DNA of 44,813 nt from an uncultured Clostridium sp. (GCA_900543325.1 UQQU01000022.1:1-44813); one strand, 5' to 3'. Positions 25,789 to 36,123 are shown, counted from the first letter of the stretch. The notes: generated by a model not told the origin, from the sequence alone. A program made the numbers and translations.

Positions 25789-26856
25789 ATGATAAAAGGA
25801 AAGACTATTGCTTTCTTCATTTCAGATCATGGATTTGGACATGCTTCAAGGAATATACCTATTATTAGGTATATTCTTGAGGCTACTAAAGATATTAGGA
25901 TAATTATTAAAATTGGCAAAAATCAAGGACGATTTATTAGAGACTTAGTTGGAGATTTTGATGGTAGAGTTAGTTATTTTTTTGAACCTATGGATGTTGG
26001 ACTTGTTTTAAAAGAAAATAGTTTAGATGTTGATTCAGAAAAGCTAGAAGAAAAAGTGCAAGACTATATAAGTAGTTTTGAGGAAAAGGTTAGCAAGGAA
26101 AATGAGTTTCTACATTGTAATAATGTAAATTTAATTGTTAGTGATATTGTACCGTGGATTTTTAAAAGTGCTAAAGAATGTAATATACCTAGTATCTTAA
26201 TTTCAAATTTTACTTGGGTTGGAATTTATAAAGAGCATTTAAGCAAAGAAATTTGTGATAAGTATATTGAGTGCTATAAATTAGCAGATAAAGCTTTATT
26301 TTATGAACTTTATATGGAAGAGATGAAGGATTATATAAGAAATTATAAAGAAATATCTCTATGCTCTAGGGATTTTGATTTAGAGAAGGCTGATAAAATA
26401 AAACAAAGTTTTAAAAGACCTATAGTTTATATAAGTGTTGGAAGATCAGTTTACTTAAAGAATGAAATAGATGTTAGTAGTTTAAATTATAATTTTATTG
26501 TTACTGATGGGATTAAACTAAAGGGGAATAATGTTCATTATTTAGATAAAGAAACACCTAATACCCAAGATTATTTAATGGCTAGTGATTTTGTAATTAC
26601 TAAGGCTGGCTGGGGAACTATTTCTGAAGCATTACTTGGAGAAAAGAAGATAGCTATTTTATCTAGAGATAATGTAGCAGAAGATAGAAATACTATTAAA
26701 AAGCTTACAATCATGGGACTAGCTATTGAAACTGATTTTGATTTAGAAAGTATACTTAAGGATTTAGAAGAATTTAATCCTTGTTATGATAAATATAATT
26801 TTAAGAATAGTTATAAAGAAATAGGAAATTACCTTATTTCTTTTTTGAAGGGATGA
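25789..26856 (+). CDS. MurG/UGT-like glycosyltransferase
   Basis: A 355-residue GT-B protein. The N-terminus has SDHGFGHASRNIPIIRYI, the glycine-rich loop of MurG and UGT-type transferases, and the C-terminal donor site reads TKAGWGTISEALLGEKKIA. It likely transfers a sugar from a nucleotide donor during repeat-unit assembly. It starts one base after the gmd stop with no clear Shine-Dalgarno, so translation probably depends on coupling to gmd. Its position between gmd and fcl, splitting the fucose pathway, suggests it uses GDP-fucose or an intermediate, but that is inference. Confidence 0.8.
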   Translation: MIKGKTIAFFISDHGFGHASRNIPIIRYILEATKDIRIIIKIGKNQGRFIRDLVGDFDGRVSYFFEPMDVGLVLKENSLDVDSEKLEEKVQDYISSFEEKVSKENEFLHCNNVNLIVSDIVPWIFKSAKECNIPSILISNFTWVGIYKEHLSKEICDKYIECYKLADKALFYELYMEEMKDYIRNYKEISLCSRDFDLEKADKIKQSFKRPIVYISVGRSVYLKNEIDVSSLNYNFIVTDGIKLKGNNVHYLDKETPNTQDYLMASDFVITKAGWGTISEALLGEKKIAILSRDNVAEDRNTIKKLTIMGLAIETDFDLESILKDLEEFNPCYDKYNFKNSYKEIGNYLISFLKG

Positions 26857-26863
26857 TTTAATA

Positions 26864-27793
26864 GTGAAAAAGAACAGTAAGATTTATATTGCTGGACATA
26901 GAGGACTTGTTGGTTCCGCAATAGTTAGAAATTTAGAATCTAATGGATTTACAAATATAATAACTAGAACTCATGCAGAACTTGATTTAACTAATCAAGC
27001 AGATGTAAAAAAATTCTTTGAAGAAGAAAGACCAGAGTATGTTTTCTTAGCAGCTGCTAAAGTTGGTGGAATTCATGCTAATAATACATATCCAGCTGAT
27101 TTTATTTATGATAATTTAATGATTCAAAATAATGTTATCAAAGCTGCACATGATTTTAAGGTTACTAAGCTTTTATTCTTAGGAAGTACTTGCATTTATC
27201 CTAAGATGGCTCCACAACCAATTAAGGAAGAATATCTTTTAACTGGAGCTTTAGAGGAGACTAATGAAGCTTATGCAGTTGCAAAGATTGCAGGTCTTGA
27301 AATGTGTAAGTTCTTTAAGAGACAATATGGAGATAATTTTATAAGCTGTATGCCTACTAATCTTTATGGACCAAATGATAATTTTGATTTAAAGAATTCT
27401 CATGTATTACCTGCTTTAATTAGAAAGTTCCATGAAGCTAAGGTAAATGGAAGTGAAGTAGTTGAAGTATGGGGAACAGGTACTCCGCTTAGAGAGTTTA
27501 TTTATGTTGATGATATGGCTGCTGCTTGTGTATTCTTAATGGAAAACTATGATGGTGAGCAACATGTTAATATCGGAACTGGGGAAGAAGTTTCTATAAG
27601 ACAATTAGCTGAAACTGTTAAGGAAGTTGTTGGATTTGAAGGTGAGCTAATATTTAATACGGATATGCCTGATGGAACTCCAAGAAAGTTAACTACTGTT
27701 GATAAGTTACATGGATTAGGATTTATGCATAAGGTAAGTTTAAATGATGGTATAAGAATGGCTTATGAGTGGTTCTTAGAAAATTATAAGTAA
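26864..27793 (+). CDS. fcl: GDP-L-fucose synthase
   Basis: A 309-residue epimerase/reductase converting GDP-4-keto-6-deoxymannose to GDP-L-fucose with NADPH. Motifs: GHRGLVGSAIVRNL for the cofactor, GSTCIYPK with the catalytic Ser and Cys, Tyr-x3-Lys in EAYAVAKIAG, and NLYGPNDNFD. The start is GTG at 26864 after GAAGGGATG. With manC and gmd this completes the pathway, so L-fucose (or a GDP-fucose derivative) is a predicted component of the polymer. Confidence 0.96.
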   Translation: MKKNSKIYIAGHRGLVGSAIVRNLESNGFTNIITRTHAELDLTNQADVKKFFEEERPEYVFLAAAKVGGIHANNTYPADFIYDNLMIQNNVIKAAHDFKVTKLLFLGSTCIYPKMAPQPIKEEYLLTGALEETNEAYAVAKIAGLEMCKFFKRQYGDNFISCMPTNLYGPNDNFDLKNSHVLPALIRKFHEAKVNGSEVVEVWGTGTPLREFIYVDDMAAACVFLMENYDGEQHVNIGTGEEVSIRQLAETVKEVVGFEGELIFNTDMPDGTPRKLTTVDKLHGLGFMHKVSLNDGIRMAYEWFLENYK

Positions 27794-27802
27794 GGGGTAA
27801 GT

Positions 27803-28357
27803 ATGTTTAAGAGCAATTACTTTAAATTAGTTATGAAGTTAAACAGGGTTAAGTTTGGTAAGAACTTAAATCTTTATGGTGTTCCGGTAATTTTTAAAAA
27901 AGGTGGCTCTCAATTAAATATAGGAGAAAACTGCACGATTAAAAGTAGTTTTCTTTCTAATTTACTAGGGTTAAGTCAAAGAACAATTATTGTTACTAGA
28001 ACAGAAGAAGCCAAGATTGAAATTGGCAATAATGTTGGAATTTCTGGGGCTACTATTTATGCTCGTAAGGGAATTACTATTGGTGATAATACATTAATTG
28101 GTGGGAATGTTAAGATATTAGATAATGACTTTCATCCTATTGAAGTTGAAGCTAGAAATCTTGATATAAAAGAAAAGATAGGAACCAGGAAAATTAAGAT
28201 AGGAAAAGATTGCTTTATTGGTGCAAATTCTTTAATTTTAAAAGGTGTTGAGATAGGAGATGGATCAGTAGTAGGTGCAGGTAGTGTTGTTACTGGTAAG
28301 TTTCCGAGTAATGTAGTAATTGCGGGAAATCCTGCTAGAGTGATTAAGGAGTTGTAG
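27803..28357 (+). CDS. Left-handed beta-helix O-acyltransferase
   Basis: A 184-residue hexapeptide-repeat protein. Repeats such as IEIGNNVGISGATIYARKG, ITIGDNTLIGGNVKILDNDFHP and CFIGANSLILKGVEIGDGSV form the trimeric beta-helix; NDFHP carries the catalytic His. Closest in style to colanic-acid and capsule acetyltransferases. It probably acetylates a sugar of the repeat unit using acetyl-CoA. It follows fcl by nine bases in the operon. Confidence 0.88.
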   Translation: MFKSNYFKLVMKLNRVKFGKNLNLYGVPVIFKKGGSQLNIGENCTIKSSFLSNLLGLSQRTIIVTRTEEAKIEIGNNVGISGATIYARKGITIGDNTLIGGNVKILDNDFHPIEVEARNLDIKEKIGTRKIKIGKDCFIGANSLILKGVEIGDGSVVGAGSVVTGKFPSNVVIAGNPARVIKEL

Positions 28358-28367
28358 GAGTTTTTAT

Positions 28368-29441
28368 ATGAAGAAGAAGGTAGGAATAATAGGTCAATTT
28401 CCACCACCAATGCATGGGTTATCTAAGGCATTAGATACATTATATAATTCGTATTTAAATGAAGAATTTGATTTTACTAAGATAGATATTACAAATAATA
28501 AGAAATTCTTAAATAATTTACTTAAGATTATGTTTAGTAAATTAGATTTATATTATTTAACTATATCTCAAAGTAAATTTGGGAATATAAGAGATTTAAT
28601 AATGATTAAATTAATCCAATTAAAGAAAAAAAAGATAATAATTCATTTACATGGCGGTGGATTTAGGAATATATTGGATAGTGAATTTGGAAATTTTCAA
28701 AAAAAACTTAATTATAAAATAATATCTAAGGTTGATGCAGGAATTGTCTTAGGGGATTCTTTAAGATATATATTTGAAGGAATAATACCAGACGATAAGA
28801 TTTATGTAGTTAAAAATTGTGTAGATGATGAATTTGTTATTAGTGATAATGAATTTAATGAGAAGCTTATAGCTTTAGAAAATAAAAAAGAATTTAAAAT
28901 TCTCTATTTAAGTAACTTTATAGAGGATAAAGGATATAAAGAAGTACTTCAATTAGCTAAGTTAGTTAAAGAAAAGAATGATGAAAGATTTAAATTTATT
29001 TTTGCTGGAAAGTTCTTTAATGATATTGATAAAAAAGAGTTTTTTGAGTTTATTGATAAGAATTCCTTAAATTCTATAATTAACTATAGGGGTATTGTTA
29101 AAGGAACGCAAAAGTTAGAATTATTGAAAGAATGCGATGTTTTTATATTGTTGACAAGATATAAGAATGAAGGACAACCAATTTCGATAATAGAAGCAGC
29201 GGCTAATGGGCTAAGGGTAATATCAACTAATCATGCTGGAATTAATGATATATTATCTGAAAATGAAATGCTAATGGTTAATAAAAATAATAGTGATATT
29301 AAAAGAATATATGATGAGTTGATAAATTATATAGAAAGTACAAAAGTTAAAAACTTAAAAGAAAATAGAAATAAGATGCTGCTTGATTTTTCACAAGAAA
29401 AATATCTGAAAAGTTTAGAGTTAGTTTTAGAGAAGATATAA
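28368..29441 (+). CDS. GT4-family glycosyltransferase
   Basis: A 357-residue GT-B transferase. IIGQFPPPMHGLSKAL at the start is the acceptor-side loop, HLHGGGFRN is typical of capsule transferases, and the donor side has ILYLSNFIEDKGYKEVLQLA, KECDVFILLTRY and NEGQPISIIEAAANG with the EX7E glutamate. It adds a sugar to the lipid-linked unit. Linkage and donor cannot be assigned. AGGAG precedes the ATG ten bases after the acyltransferase gene. Confidence 0.88.
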   Translation: MKKKVGIIGQFPPPMHGLSKALDTLYNSYLNEEFDFTKIDITNNKKFLNNLLKIMFSKLDLYYLTISQSKFGNIRDLIMIKLIQLKKKKIIIHLHGGGFRNILDSEFGNFQKKLNYKIISKVDAGIVLGDSLRYIFEGIIPDDKIYVVKNCVDDEFVISDNEFNEKLIALENKKEFKILYLSNFIEDKGYKEVLQLAKLVKEKNDERFKFIFAGKFFNDIDKKEFFEFIDKNSLNSIINYRGIVKGTQKLELLKECDVFILLTRYKNEGQPISIIEAAANGLRVISTNHAGINDILSENEMLMVNKNNSDIKRIYDELINYIESTKVKNLKENRNKMLLDFSQEKYLKSLELVLEKI

Positions 29442-29471
29442 AAAGTTTATTAATACTTATGGAGTTGAGTT

Positions 29472-30599
29472 ATGGAACCAATAAGAATTTTATATGTTAA
29501 TGGTGGACCAATGAATCGTGGTGGTATTGAATCATATATGATGAATTACTATAGAAACTTTGATAAGAGTAAAATTCAAATAGATTTTGTTGCTATAGGT
29601 GAGAGAGCAACTTATGACGATGAAATAGAATCGTTAGGTGGAAAAATGTATTATATTCCTAAAAAAAGTAAGAATTATTTAGGATATAAAAAAGGACTTA
29701 GAAATATATTTAAATCTGGAAAGTACAAAGTAGTACATACACATATGGATGCTATGGGGATGACAGTTTTAAAGGAAGCTAAAAAGTTTAATATACCTAT
29801 AAGAATTGCACATAGTCATAATACACAACACCTTACTAATAATCATATTAAGTTGAAAATTAATGAGTATGCTAGAAAGAATATTAATAAATACGCTACT
29901 CATATGTTTGCTTGCTCAGAATTAGCAGGAAGATGGCTTTTTGGAGATGAGGCGTTTGAAAGTGGAAAAGTTGAAGTTATAAAAAATGCCATTAATATTG
30001 AAAAGTTTAAGTTTGATATGCAAAAGAGAAATATTCTTAGAAATAAATACGATATTTTAAATGATGAAATTGTTATAGGACACGTAGGAAGATTTGATTA
30101 TCAAAAGAATCATAAATTCACAATAGAAATGTTTCAAATGTTAATTAATAAGAATAAGAAGTATAAGCTATTTTTAATTGGTAATGGGCAATTAAAGGAT
30201 GAAATTAAGAAATTAATAAAGTCGTATGGAATAGAAGAAAATGTGATAATTCTAGATGCATGTGATAATGTTAATGATTTTTATAATATATTCGATATAT
30301 TTATATTACCGTCTAAATTTGAAGGATTAGGGATAGTGGCAATTGAAGCACAGGTAAATGGAATTCCGTGTATATTATCAGACAACATACCAATGGAAGC
30401 TAAAGTAAGTGAAAATGTAAAGTTTATTAGCTTAGATAATAAAAGGTTGTGGATTAAAGAGATAAAATATGTTACTGAGAACATTTTGGATAGAAGACAT
30501 AATATAGATAATATTATTAAGAAAGGTTATGATATTAAAATTCAATCTAAGAAACTACAAAATAAATATATTTTATTATACAAGGAGATATTAAATTGA
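29472..30599 (+). CDS. GT4-family glycosyltransferase, EpsF-like
   Basis: A 375-residue GT-B enzyme. NGGPMNRGGIESYMMNYYRN, VHTHMDAMG and HSHNTQHLTNN match EpsF/CapM-type transferases; the donor part has GHVGRFDYQKNHKF, IFILPSKFEGLGIVAIEAQ with the EX7E site, and NGIPCILSDN. It likely adds the next sugar of the repeat unit. Its stop overlaps the TTG start of the following transferase by four bases, showing tight coupling. Confidence 0.88.
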   Translation: MEPIRILYVNGGPMNRGGIESYMMNYYRNFDKSKIQIDFVAIGERATYDDEIESLGGKMYYIPKKSKNYLGYKKGLRNIFKSGKYKVVHTHMDAMGMTVLKEAKKFNIPIRIAHSHNTQHLTNNHIKLKINEYARKNINKYATHMFACSELAGRWLFGDEAFESGKVEVIKNAINIEKFKFDMQKRNILRNKYDILNDEIVIGHVGRFDYQKNHKFTIEMFQMLINKNKKYKLFLIGNGQLKDEIKKLIKSYGIEENVIILDACDNVNDFYNIFDIFILPSKFEGLGIVAIEAQVNGIPCILSDNIPMEAKVSENVKFISLDNKRLWIKEIKYVTENILDRRHNIDNIIKKGYDIKIQSKKLQNKYILLYKEILN

Positions 30600-31678
30600 A
30601 GGTTTTATTTATAACTAATATTCCAGCTCCATATAGAATAGATTTTTATAATGAATTAGGTAAGCAAATTGATTTAACAGTTGTGTTTGAAGCTAAAGGA
30701 GCTGAAGGAATAAGATTTAATTGGAATATAGATGAGATTAATAACTTTAAAGCAATTTTTTTAGATGAAGGGAATATTAAAGAAAAAAGAGTTAATTGGA
30801 AAATATTAAAATATATAAAAAAGAATGAGTATGATCATATAGTTGCTACAAGTTATTCTTATTTTACTGAAATGATAGCGTTAATTTATATGAAGTTAAG
30901 AAGAATTCCATATTATTTAGAAACTGATGGCGGTATGATTAGAAATGAAAGCTCATTAAAAAGGCTATATAAGAAATTCTTAATATCAAATGCTAAAGGC
31001 TATTTTAGTCCAAGTAAAAGTAGTGATGATTATTTGGAATTTTACGGAGCAAATAGAGAATATATTTATAGGTATCCATTTACATCATTGAATAATAAAG
31101 AGATATTAACTAATATACCTACAGTAGAAGAAAAACTAAAATTAAGAACAGAGTTAGGAATAAAAGAAAAAAAAGTGGTTTTATCAGTAGGACAGTTCAT
31201 ATATAGAAAAGGATATGATGTATTACTAAAAGCTTGTAAAGAACTAGATGAAGAAATTGGAGTTTATATTATTGGTGGAAAACCAACAGAAGAATATTTG
31301 AAGCTTAAGAAAGAATTAAATTTAACTAATGTATATTTTGAAGAATTTAAAAGTAAAGAAGAACTTTCAAAATATTATAAAGCAGTAGATTTATTTGTTT
31401 TACCTACTAGAGAAGATATTTGGGGATTAGTAATTAATGAAGCTATGGCTCACGGATTGCCTATAATTACTACTGATAAATGTGTAGCTGGGATAGAATT
31501 AGTTGATAAGTCAAATGGAATTCTAGTGGAAGATGAAGATGAAATATCTTTAGCTGAAGCAGTTAATAGAGTTTTAAAAAATAAAAAGGAACAAATTAAA
31601 TTAAGTCAAAATAGTTTAATAAAAATAAAAAATTATACGATTGAAAAGATGAGTGAAATGCATTTAACTAATATGTAA
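30596..31678 (+). CDS. GT4-family glycosyltransferase
   Basis: A 360-residue GT-B transferase beginning with TTG at 30596, after CAAGGAG, overlapping the previous gene by four bases. LFITNIPAPYRIDFYNELG is a common acceptor-domain start. The donor domain has VLSVGQFIYRKGYDVLLKA, FVLPTREDIWGLVINEAMA and HGLPIITTDKCVAG. It is the last gene before a 320-base gap that splits the capsule locus in two. Confidence 0.88.
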   Translation: MKVLFITNIPAPYRIDFYNELGKQIDLTVVFEAKGAEGIRFNWNIDEINNFKAIFLDEGNIKEKRVNWKILKYIKKNEYDHIVATSYSYFTEMIALIYMKLRRIPYYLETDGGMIRNESSLKRLYKKFLISNAKGYFSPSKSSDDYLEFYGANREYIYRYPFTSLNNKEILTNIPTVEEKLKLRTELGIKEKKVVLSVGQFIYRKGYDVLLKACKELDEEIGVYIIGGKPTEEYLKLKKELNLTNVYFEEFKSKEELSKYYKAVDLFVLPTREDIWGLVINEAMAHGLPIITTDKCVAGIELVDKSNGILVEDEDEISLAEAVNRVLKNKKEQIKLSQNSLIKIKNYTIEKMSEMHLTNM

Positions 31679-31999
31679 AGTAGTAATTATGCGAGTAATA
31701 AATTACGATGCCATAATCCTTTTACTGTAAGTTTAATGTTGTTATGGTACGTTGTATGGTACGTTGCTCTTCAGTTACGTGATACTATTTATAGGTTTTA
31801 AATATGAAAAGATATTAAAATAGCAATTATAGTATTAATATTTAGGGTGTTTGAAGTTTTTTATCTATAAGTGTAATTTATGTTTAGATTATAAAATGTA
31901 TTTTTTATGAAAATTAACGAGCATGTAAGTGAAAATTACTAAAAGTAGTAAAATAGTTTTATAATTAATTAAAAATATATTTAGAAGTGAGAGAAAAGT
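31679..31999 (+). other. Gene-free gap inside the capsule locus, with a short direct repeat
   Basis: No frame of useful length is present. A 12-base unit, ATGGTACGTTG(T/C), occurs twice in tandem at 31744-31767; otherwise the stretch is AT-rich. No obvious terminator or promoter. Genes after it are clearly more AT-rich than those before it, so it may be a recombination joint. Confidence 0.5.
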
Positions 32000-32497
32000 G
32001 TGAAAATATTAATTGATGATTTTAAAAAATATAAAAAATATAAAAAATATATAGATGTTATTTTATTGTATTTTTCTTCAAGAGCATTTCAAGCAGTAGT
32101 ATTATATAGAATTAGTAATTATTTGTATAAAAATGGAATGAAAAAACTTTCTATAATTATTAAAAATAAATCTATAAAATTGACTGGATGTGAAATTGGG
32201 GAGAGTACAGAGATAGGAAAAGGCTTTAAAATTGCTCATTCAGTTGGTATAGTGATTTCAGGAAATTCAAAAATCGGAGAAAATGTAATTATACAAGGAA
32301 GTGTTATTATTGGAACTAATAGAGAAGAAATTCATGAATACCCCAAAATTGGAAATAATGTGTATATAGGAGCAGGAGCCAAAATTTTAGGAAATATAAA
32401 TATTGGGAATAATGTTATTATAGGAGCGAATTCAGTAGTTATTAAAGATGTAGAAGACAATAGCACGGTAGTAGGAGTCCCAGCTAAATTAATATAA
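32000..32497 (+). CDS. Serine-acetyltransferase-like (CysE-type) acyltransferase
   Basis: A 165-residue protein whose N-terminal helices (AFQAVVLYRISNYLYKNG) precede hexapeptide repeats (ESTEIGKGFKIAHSVGIVIS, NVIIQGSVIIGTN, NVYIGAGAKILGNINIG). AHSVGIVISG with its His is the CysE active-site motif. In capsule loci such proteins acetylate sugars rather than serine. The start is GTG at 32000 following GTGAGAG. A run of lysine and tyrosine codons near the N-terminus (KKYKKYKKY) reflects a local AAATATAAA repeat. Confidence 0.85.
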   Translation: MKILIDDFKKYKKYKKYIDVILLYFSSRAFQAVVLYRISNYLYKNGMKKLSIIIKNKSIKLTGCEIGESTEIGKGFKIAHSVGIVISGNSKIGENVIIQGSVIIGTNREEIHEYPKIGNNVYIGAGAKILGNINIGNNVIIGANSVVIKDVEDNSTVVGVPAKLI

Positions 32498-32543
32498 TTT
32501 AACAAAAGGAATAGTATTTTTAATAAACTAGAAAGGGATAATT

Positions 32544-33956
32544 ATGAATATAAAAAAAATAAATAATAATATAATAATATTTACAGGTATGAGTATATTG
32601 TTTATATTATGTATTTCAGCTAATATAAATATTTTTAAAAATAATTTATTTGAAATGAGCACTTTTTTTATAATTGCGTTTATATGCATTATAAGAATAA
32701 GCTTTTTTGAAAAATATACTTATTCATTAGATAGTTTTCATTTTTTGTTTATTTATCTTTTTACAGTAATAGCGCCACTATATCAAATTGGAAGTGGAGA
32801 GTTTCCTTGGGATTTAAGTGTTTCCAATCAACCAATTTATAAAGCTAATCTATTAATTATAATATGGATGTTAATTTATATGATATCTTATAAATTTATA
32901 AAAGATAAAAAAGGTAATTTAAAAGTTAAATTTGTAAAATATAATAAAAACAATAATAGATATTTTAATGTTAATTGCAAAAGAGCTAATGTAATTATAA
33001 TATTAATATCATTAATATCCTTATTAGTTCTAATTAGAGAATATGGTTTTGCAAATTTATTTAGTAGATCATTAAGTAATAGTGTTATGCAAAATAATTT
33101 AAAATCTACTGGATTAATAATTTCCGTTTTTGTAAGGAGTTTACCAATTGCATGCTTTGCAGTTTTAATATTTAAAATCAAAATGTTAGGACATAAGAAT
33201 TATATATCAGCTATAATTACATTTATATTATTAGTTGTAAGTAATTTTCCAACTGGAACTGCTAGATATTGGATGGGTGTAGTTTATTTAGGGAGTATAA
33301 TTTTAATATTTAATAAGTTATTTGAAAAATATAGGCTTATAGAAATGATAGGAATATTTGGTATGATAATAATTTTTCCTGTTATTAATATTTTTAGATA
33401 TATTACATTAAGTGAATTTAGTTTTTCGGATTTAAATTTTACTAGGATAGCAGATATGTCTATATTTTTATCAGGAGATTTTGATGCATACTCCATGTTT
33501 TTAAGAACTATTAGAGTAGTAGATTTAACAGGAAGTGTATATTTTTATGAACTATTAGGAAGTATTTTATTTTTCGTTCCAAGAGCATTTTGGGTGATGA
33601 AGCCAGAAGGATCTGGACCATATATTGCTAAAATGGAAGGATTAACATTTACTAATTTATCAGAGCCAATTTTTGCTGAAGGATATTTAAATTTAGGAAT
33701 TATAGGATTGATTATTTTTTCGATTTTTTTAGGTATGATATTAGCATATATTGATAAAAGTTATTGGAAAGACTATAAAAATAAAGTTCTTAATGTATTG
33801 ACAATTTTTTATCCATTTTTATTAGGAAATATTTTTACGAATTTTAGAGGTAGTTTGATGGTAACTTTAGCATATACAATTGGACAAATGTTAGCATTTT
33901 TTACAATATATCATATATATATATATAGTTGCAAAATTAAAATTATAAAAAAGTAA
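32544..33956 (+). CDS. wzy: Wzy-type polysaccharide polymerase
   Basis: A 470-residue membrane protein with about 10-12 helices and little sequence conservation, as usual for Wzy. A larger extracellular loop in the second half holds FFVPRAFWVMKPEGSGPYIA, and NFPTGTARYW lies earlier. Both resemble O-antigen/capsule polymerases, with charged Arg and Pro residues at the outer face. It should join repeat units on the outer side of the membrane after flipping. It is the only polymerase candidate in the locus. Base composition is among the most AT-rich in the window. Confidence 0.85.
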   Translation: MNIKKINNNIIIFTGMSILFILCISANINIFKNNLFEMSTFFIIAFICIIRISFFEKYTYSLDSFHFLFIYLFTVIAPLYQIGSGEFPWDLSVSNQPIYKANLLIIIWMLIYMISYKFIKDKKGNLKVKFVKYNKNNNRYFNVNCKRANVIIILISLISLLVLIREYGFANLFSRSLSNSVMQNNLKSTGLIISVFVRSLPIACFAVLIFKIKMLGHKNYISAIITFILLVVSNFPTGTARYWMGVVYLGSIILIFNKLFEKYRLIEMIGIFGMIIIFPVINIFRYITLSEFSFSDLNFTRIADMSIFLSGDFDAYSMFLRTIRVVDLTGSVYFYELLGSILFFVPRAFWVMKPEGSGPYIAKMEGLTFTNLSEPIFAEGYLNLGIIGLIIFSIFLGMILAYIDKSYWKDYKNKVLNVLTIFYPFLLGNIFTNFRGSLMVTLAYTIGQMLAFFTIYHIYIYSCKIKIIKK

Positions 33957-33994
33957 AAGTTAATATAAATAATAATTGTTATGGAGGATAAGTA

Positions 33995-35098
33995 ATGAAA
34001 GTACTTTTTTTTGTTCCAAATATGACTCAGGTTGGAGGAATCGAAAGATTAGTATCAATATTAGCAAATAAGTTTAATGAAAATGACAAAATGAAAGTTG
34101 AAATAATTAATTTAGGTAAAAAGAATGGAGACATTAAATTTAAAATAAATGATGATATTATTATTAAATATATTGGATTTGATGAAAAAGACTTATCAAG
34201 AATGAATATAATAAAGAAGGTATTATATACATATAAGACATTTATTGAAGTAAAAAAATACTTTAAAAAATATAATTTTGAAGATGAAAAAACAATAGTA
34301 ATTGCTTTTGGACATACATTAAGTTTAATTCTAGCCCATGCAGTAAAAAGTACTAGAAAAATAAAGCTTATAGGAAGTCAACATAATCCAATAACATATA
34401 ATAAACTTTATAATGTATTAAGAAAAATATATTTAAAAAAGTTGGATAAATATGTTGTCTTAAATAAAGACATGAAAAGTGATTTGTTAGATAAATATAA
34501 TTTAAATAATATAGAGGTAATAGAAAATCCGAATACTTTGATTGAAAGCAAAATAAGTAATCTTTCAAATAAGCAAATAATTTCAGTTGGAAGATTGACT
34601 GAACAAAAAAACTATGAGTGTTTAATAGAAGTATGGAATAGTTTAGGTTGTAAAAAAAGAGGATGGAAGCTCAGAATAATAGGAGAAGGTTCAGAGAAAG
34701 AAAATTTATTAAATTGTATTAAGCAATATAATTTAAAAGAAAGTGTTGTTATAGAAAGTTTTACAGACAATATTGTAGAAAAATATTATGAGTCAGATAT
34801 ATTTGTACTAACATCTAAATATGAAGGTTTTGGATTAGTTATTGTAGAAGCGCAAAGTTGTGGTTTACCAGTAATTTCATTTGATTGTCCAACAGGACCA
34901 CGTAGTATAATTAATGATGGAAAAGATGGATTTTTAATTGAAAGTAATAATACTGATGAATTTACTAAAAAACTTCTAGAATTAATGAATAATGAAGAAG
35001 TTAGGATGAGATTGAGTAAAAATGCAATAGAAAATGCTAGAAGATTTGATATTGATATAATTACAGAAAAGTGGATTAAATTATTTAATGAAATATAA
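33995..35098 (+). CDS. GT4-family glycosyltransferase
   Basis: A 367-residue GT-B transferase: FFVPNMTQVGGIERLVSILA (acceptor loop), GSQHNPITYNKLY, then IISVGRLTEQKNYECLIEVW, RIIGEGSEKENL, FVLTSKYEGFGLVIVEAQSC with EX7E, and GLPVISFDCPTGPRSII. The last motif is typical of capsule galactosyl- or N-acetylglucosaminyl-like transferases, though donor prediction is not safe. GGAGG precedes the ATG. Forms one run with Wzy and the two GT2 genes. Confidence 0.88.
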   Translation: MKVLFFVPNMTQVGGIERLVSILANKFNENDKMKVEIINLGKKNGDIKFKINDDIIIKYIGFDEKDLSRMNIIKKVLYTYKTFIEVKKYFKKYNFEDEKTIVIAFGHTLSLILAHAVKSTRKIKLIGSQHNPITYNKLYNVLRKIYLKKLDKYVVLNKDMKSDLLDKYNLNNIEVIENPNTLIESKISNLSNKQIISVGRLTEQKNYECLIEVWNSLGCKKRGWKLRIIGEGSEKENLLNCIKQYNLKESVVIESFTDNIVEKYYESDIFVLTSKYEGFGLVIVEAQSCGLPVISFDCPTGPRSIINDGKDGFLIESNNTDEFTKKLLELMNNEEVRMRLSKNAIENARRFDIDIITEKWIKLFNEI

Positions 35099-35106
35099 GG
35101 AGTATT

Positions 35107-36123
35107 ATGATAAAGGTAAGTGTTATTATACCAGTTTACAATGTTGAAAAAGATTTAAGTAGATGCTTAAAATCTGTACTAAATCAGACTATGAGGGATA
35201 TAGAAGTTATATTAATTAATGATGGTTCATCAGATAATAGTTTAGAGGTTTGTAGAAATTTTAAGAAGATTGATTCAAGAATTATAGTAGTAGATAAAAA
35301 AAATGAAGGACCTTCTAAAGCCAGAAATATTGGGATTGAAATTGCAAAAGGAAAATATATAACTTTTGTAGATTCAGATGACTGGATTGAAAAAGAAATG
35401 TTTGAAAATATGTATAACAATCTGGAAAAGGAACAATGTGATATTTGTATATCAAATTACTATAGAAATTATCAAAATAAAGAAATTAAAGTGAATTTAG
35501 ATTTTAATGATGAGATATTAACTGGAGTGCAAATAAGAGAAAAATTAATTTTCCCACTTATAGGACGAAAAGAGTTTGGAGCAGAAACACAAATTTTAGG
35601 ATTTGGAGCTCCATGGGGCAAATTGTTTAAAAAAAGCTTTATAAAAAAGAATAATATATTTTTTAATAATTCATTATTAATTGGAGAAGATACTTTGTTT
35701 AATATACAAGCTTTAGCAAAGACTAATAAAGTGATTATTGACAACAAGCATTATTATCATTATTGGGACAATGAAAATTCAATTATGAGAAGATATAAAG
35801 AAAATTGTTGGGATATTTATAAATCATCAATTTTAAAAATAGATGAGTTTCTAAAAAATTATAATTGGCAAAATATTATTGAAGAGAGATTTAATATAAT
35901 GAAAATTGAAGCTATTATAAGAAGTATTCGTAATGAATGTTCTCCTAATAATAATAAAAGTTTAAAAAATAAATTATGTTATATAAGTAGAATGTGTAGT
36001 GATCATATAATTACTGACACTTTAAAAAATATAGATTTTAACAAGTTAAGTTTAAAAAGAAAATGTATACTCAAAATGATTGAATATAAATTTTCAGGAG
36101 TTTTATATTTTTTATTAAAGTAG
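35107..36123 (+). CDS. GT2-family (GT-A) glycosyltransferase, copy 1
   Basis: A 338-residue GT-A transferase. KVSVIIPVYNVEKDLSRCL, ILINDGSSDNS and the metal-binding FVDSDDWIE are standard GT2 motifs. A family-specific middle (GAPWGKLFKKSFI, GEDTLFNIQALA) is shared with the next gene. The two have the same domain order throughout and look like a tandem duplication that has diverged. Each probably adds a different sugar in the repeat unit. Starts eight bases after the preceding stop. Confidence 0.9.
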   Translation: MIKVSVIIPVYNVEKDLSRCLKSVLNQTMRDIEVILINDGSSDNSLEVCRNFKKIDSRIIVVDKKNEGPSKARNIGIEIAKGKYITFVDSDDWIEKEMFENMYNNLEKEQCDICISNYYRNYQNKEIKVNLDFNDEILTGVQIREKLIFPLIGRKEFGAETQILGFGAPWGKLFKKSFIKKNNIFFNNSLLIGEDTLFNIQALAKTNKVIIDNKHYYHYWDNENSIMRRYKENCWDIYKSSILKIDEFLKNYNWQNIIEERFNIMKIEAIIRSIRNECSPNNNKSLKNKLCYISRMCSDHIITDTLKNIDFNKLSLKRKCILKMIEYKFSGVLYFLLK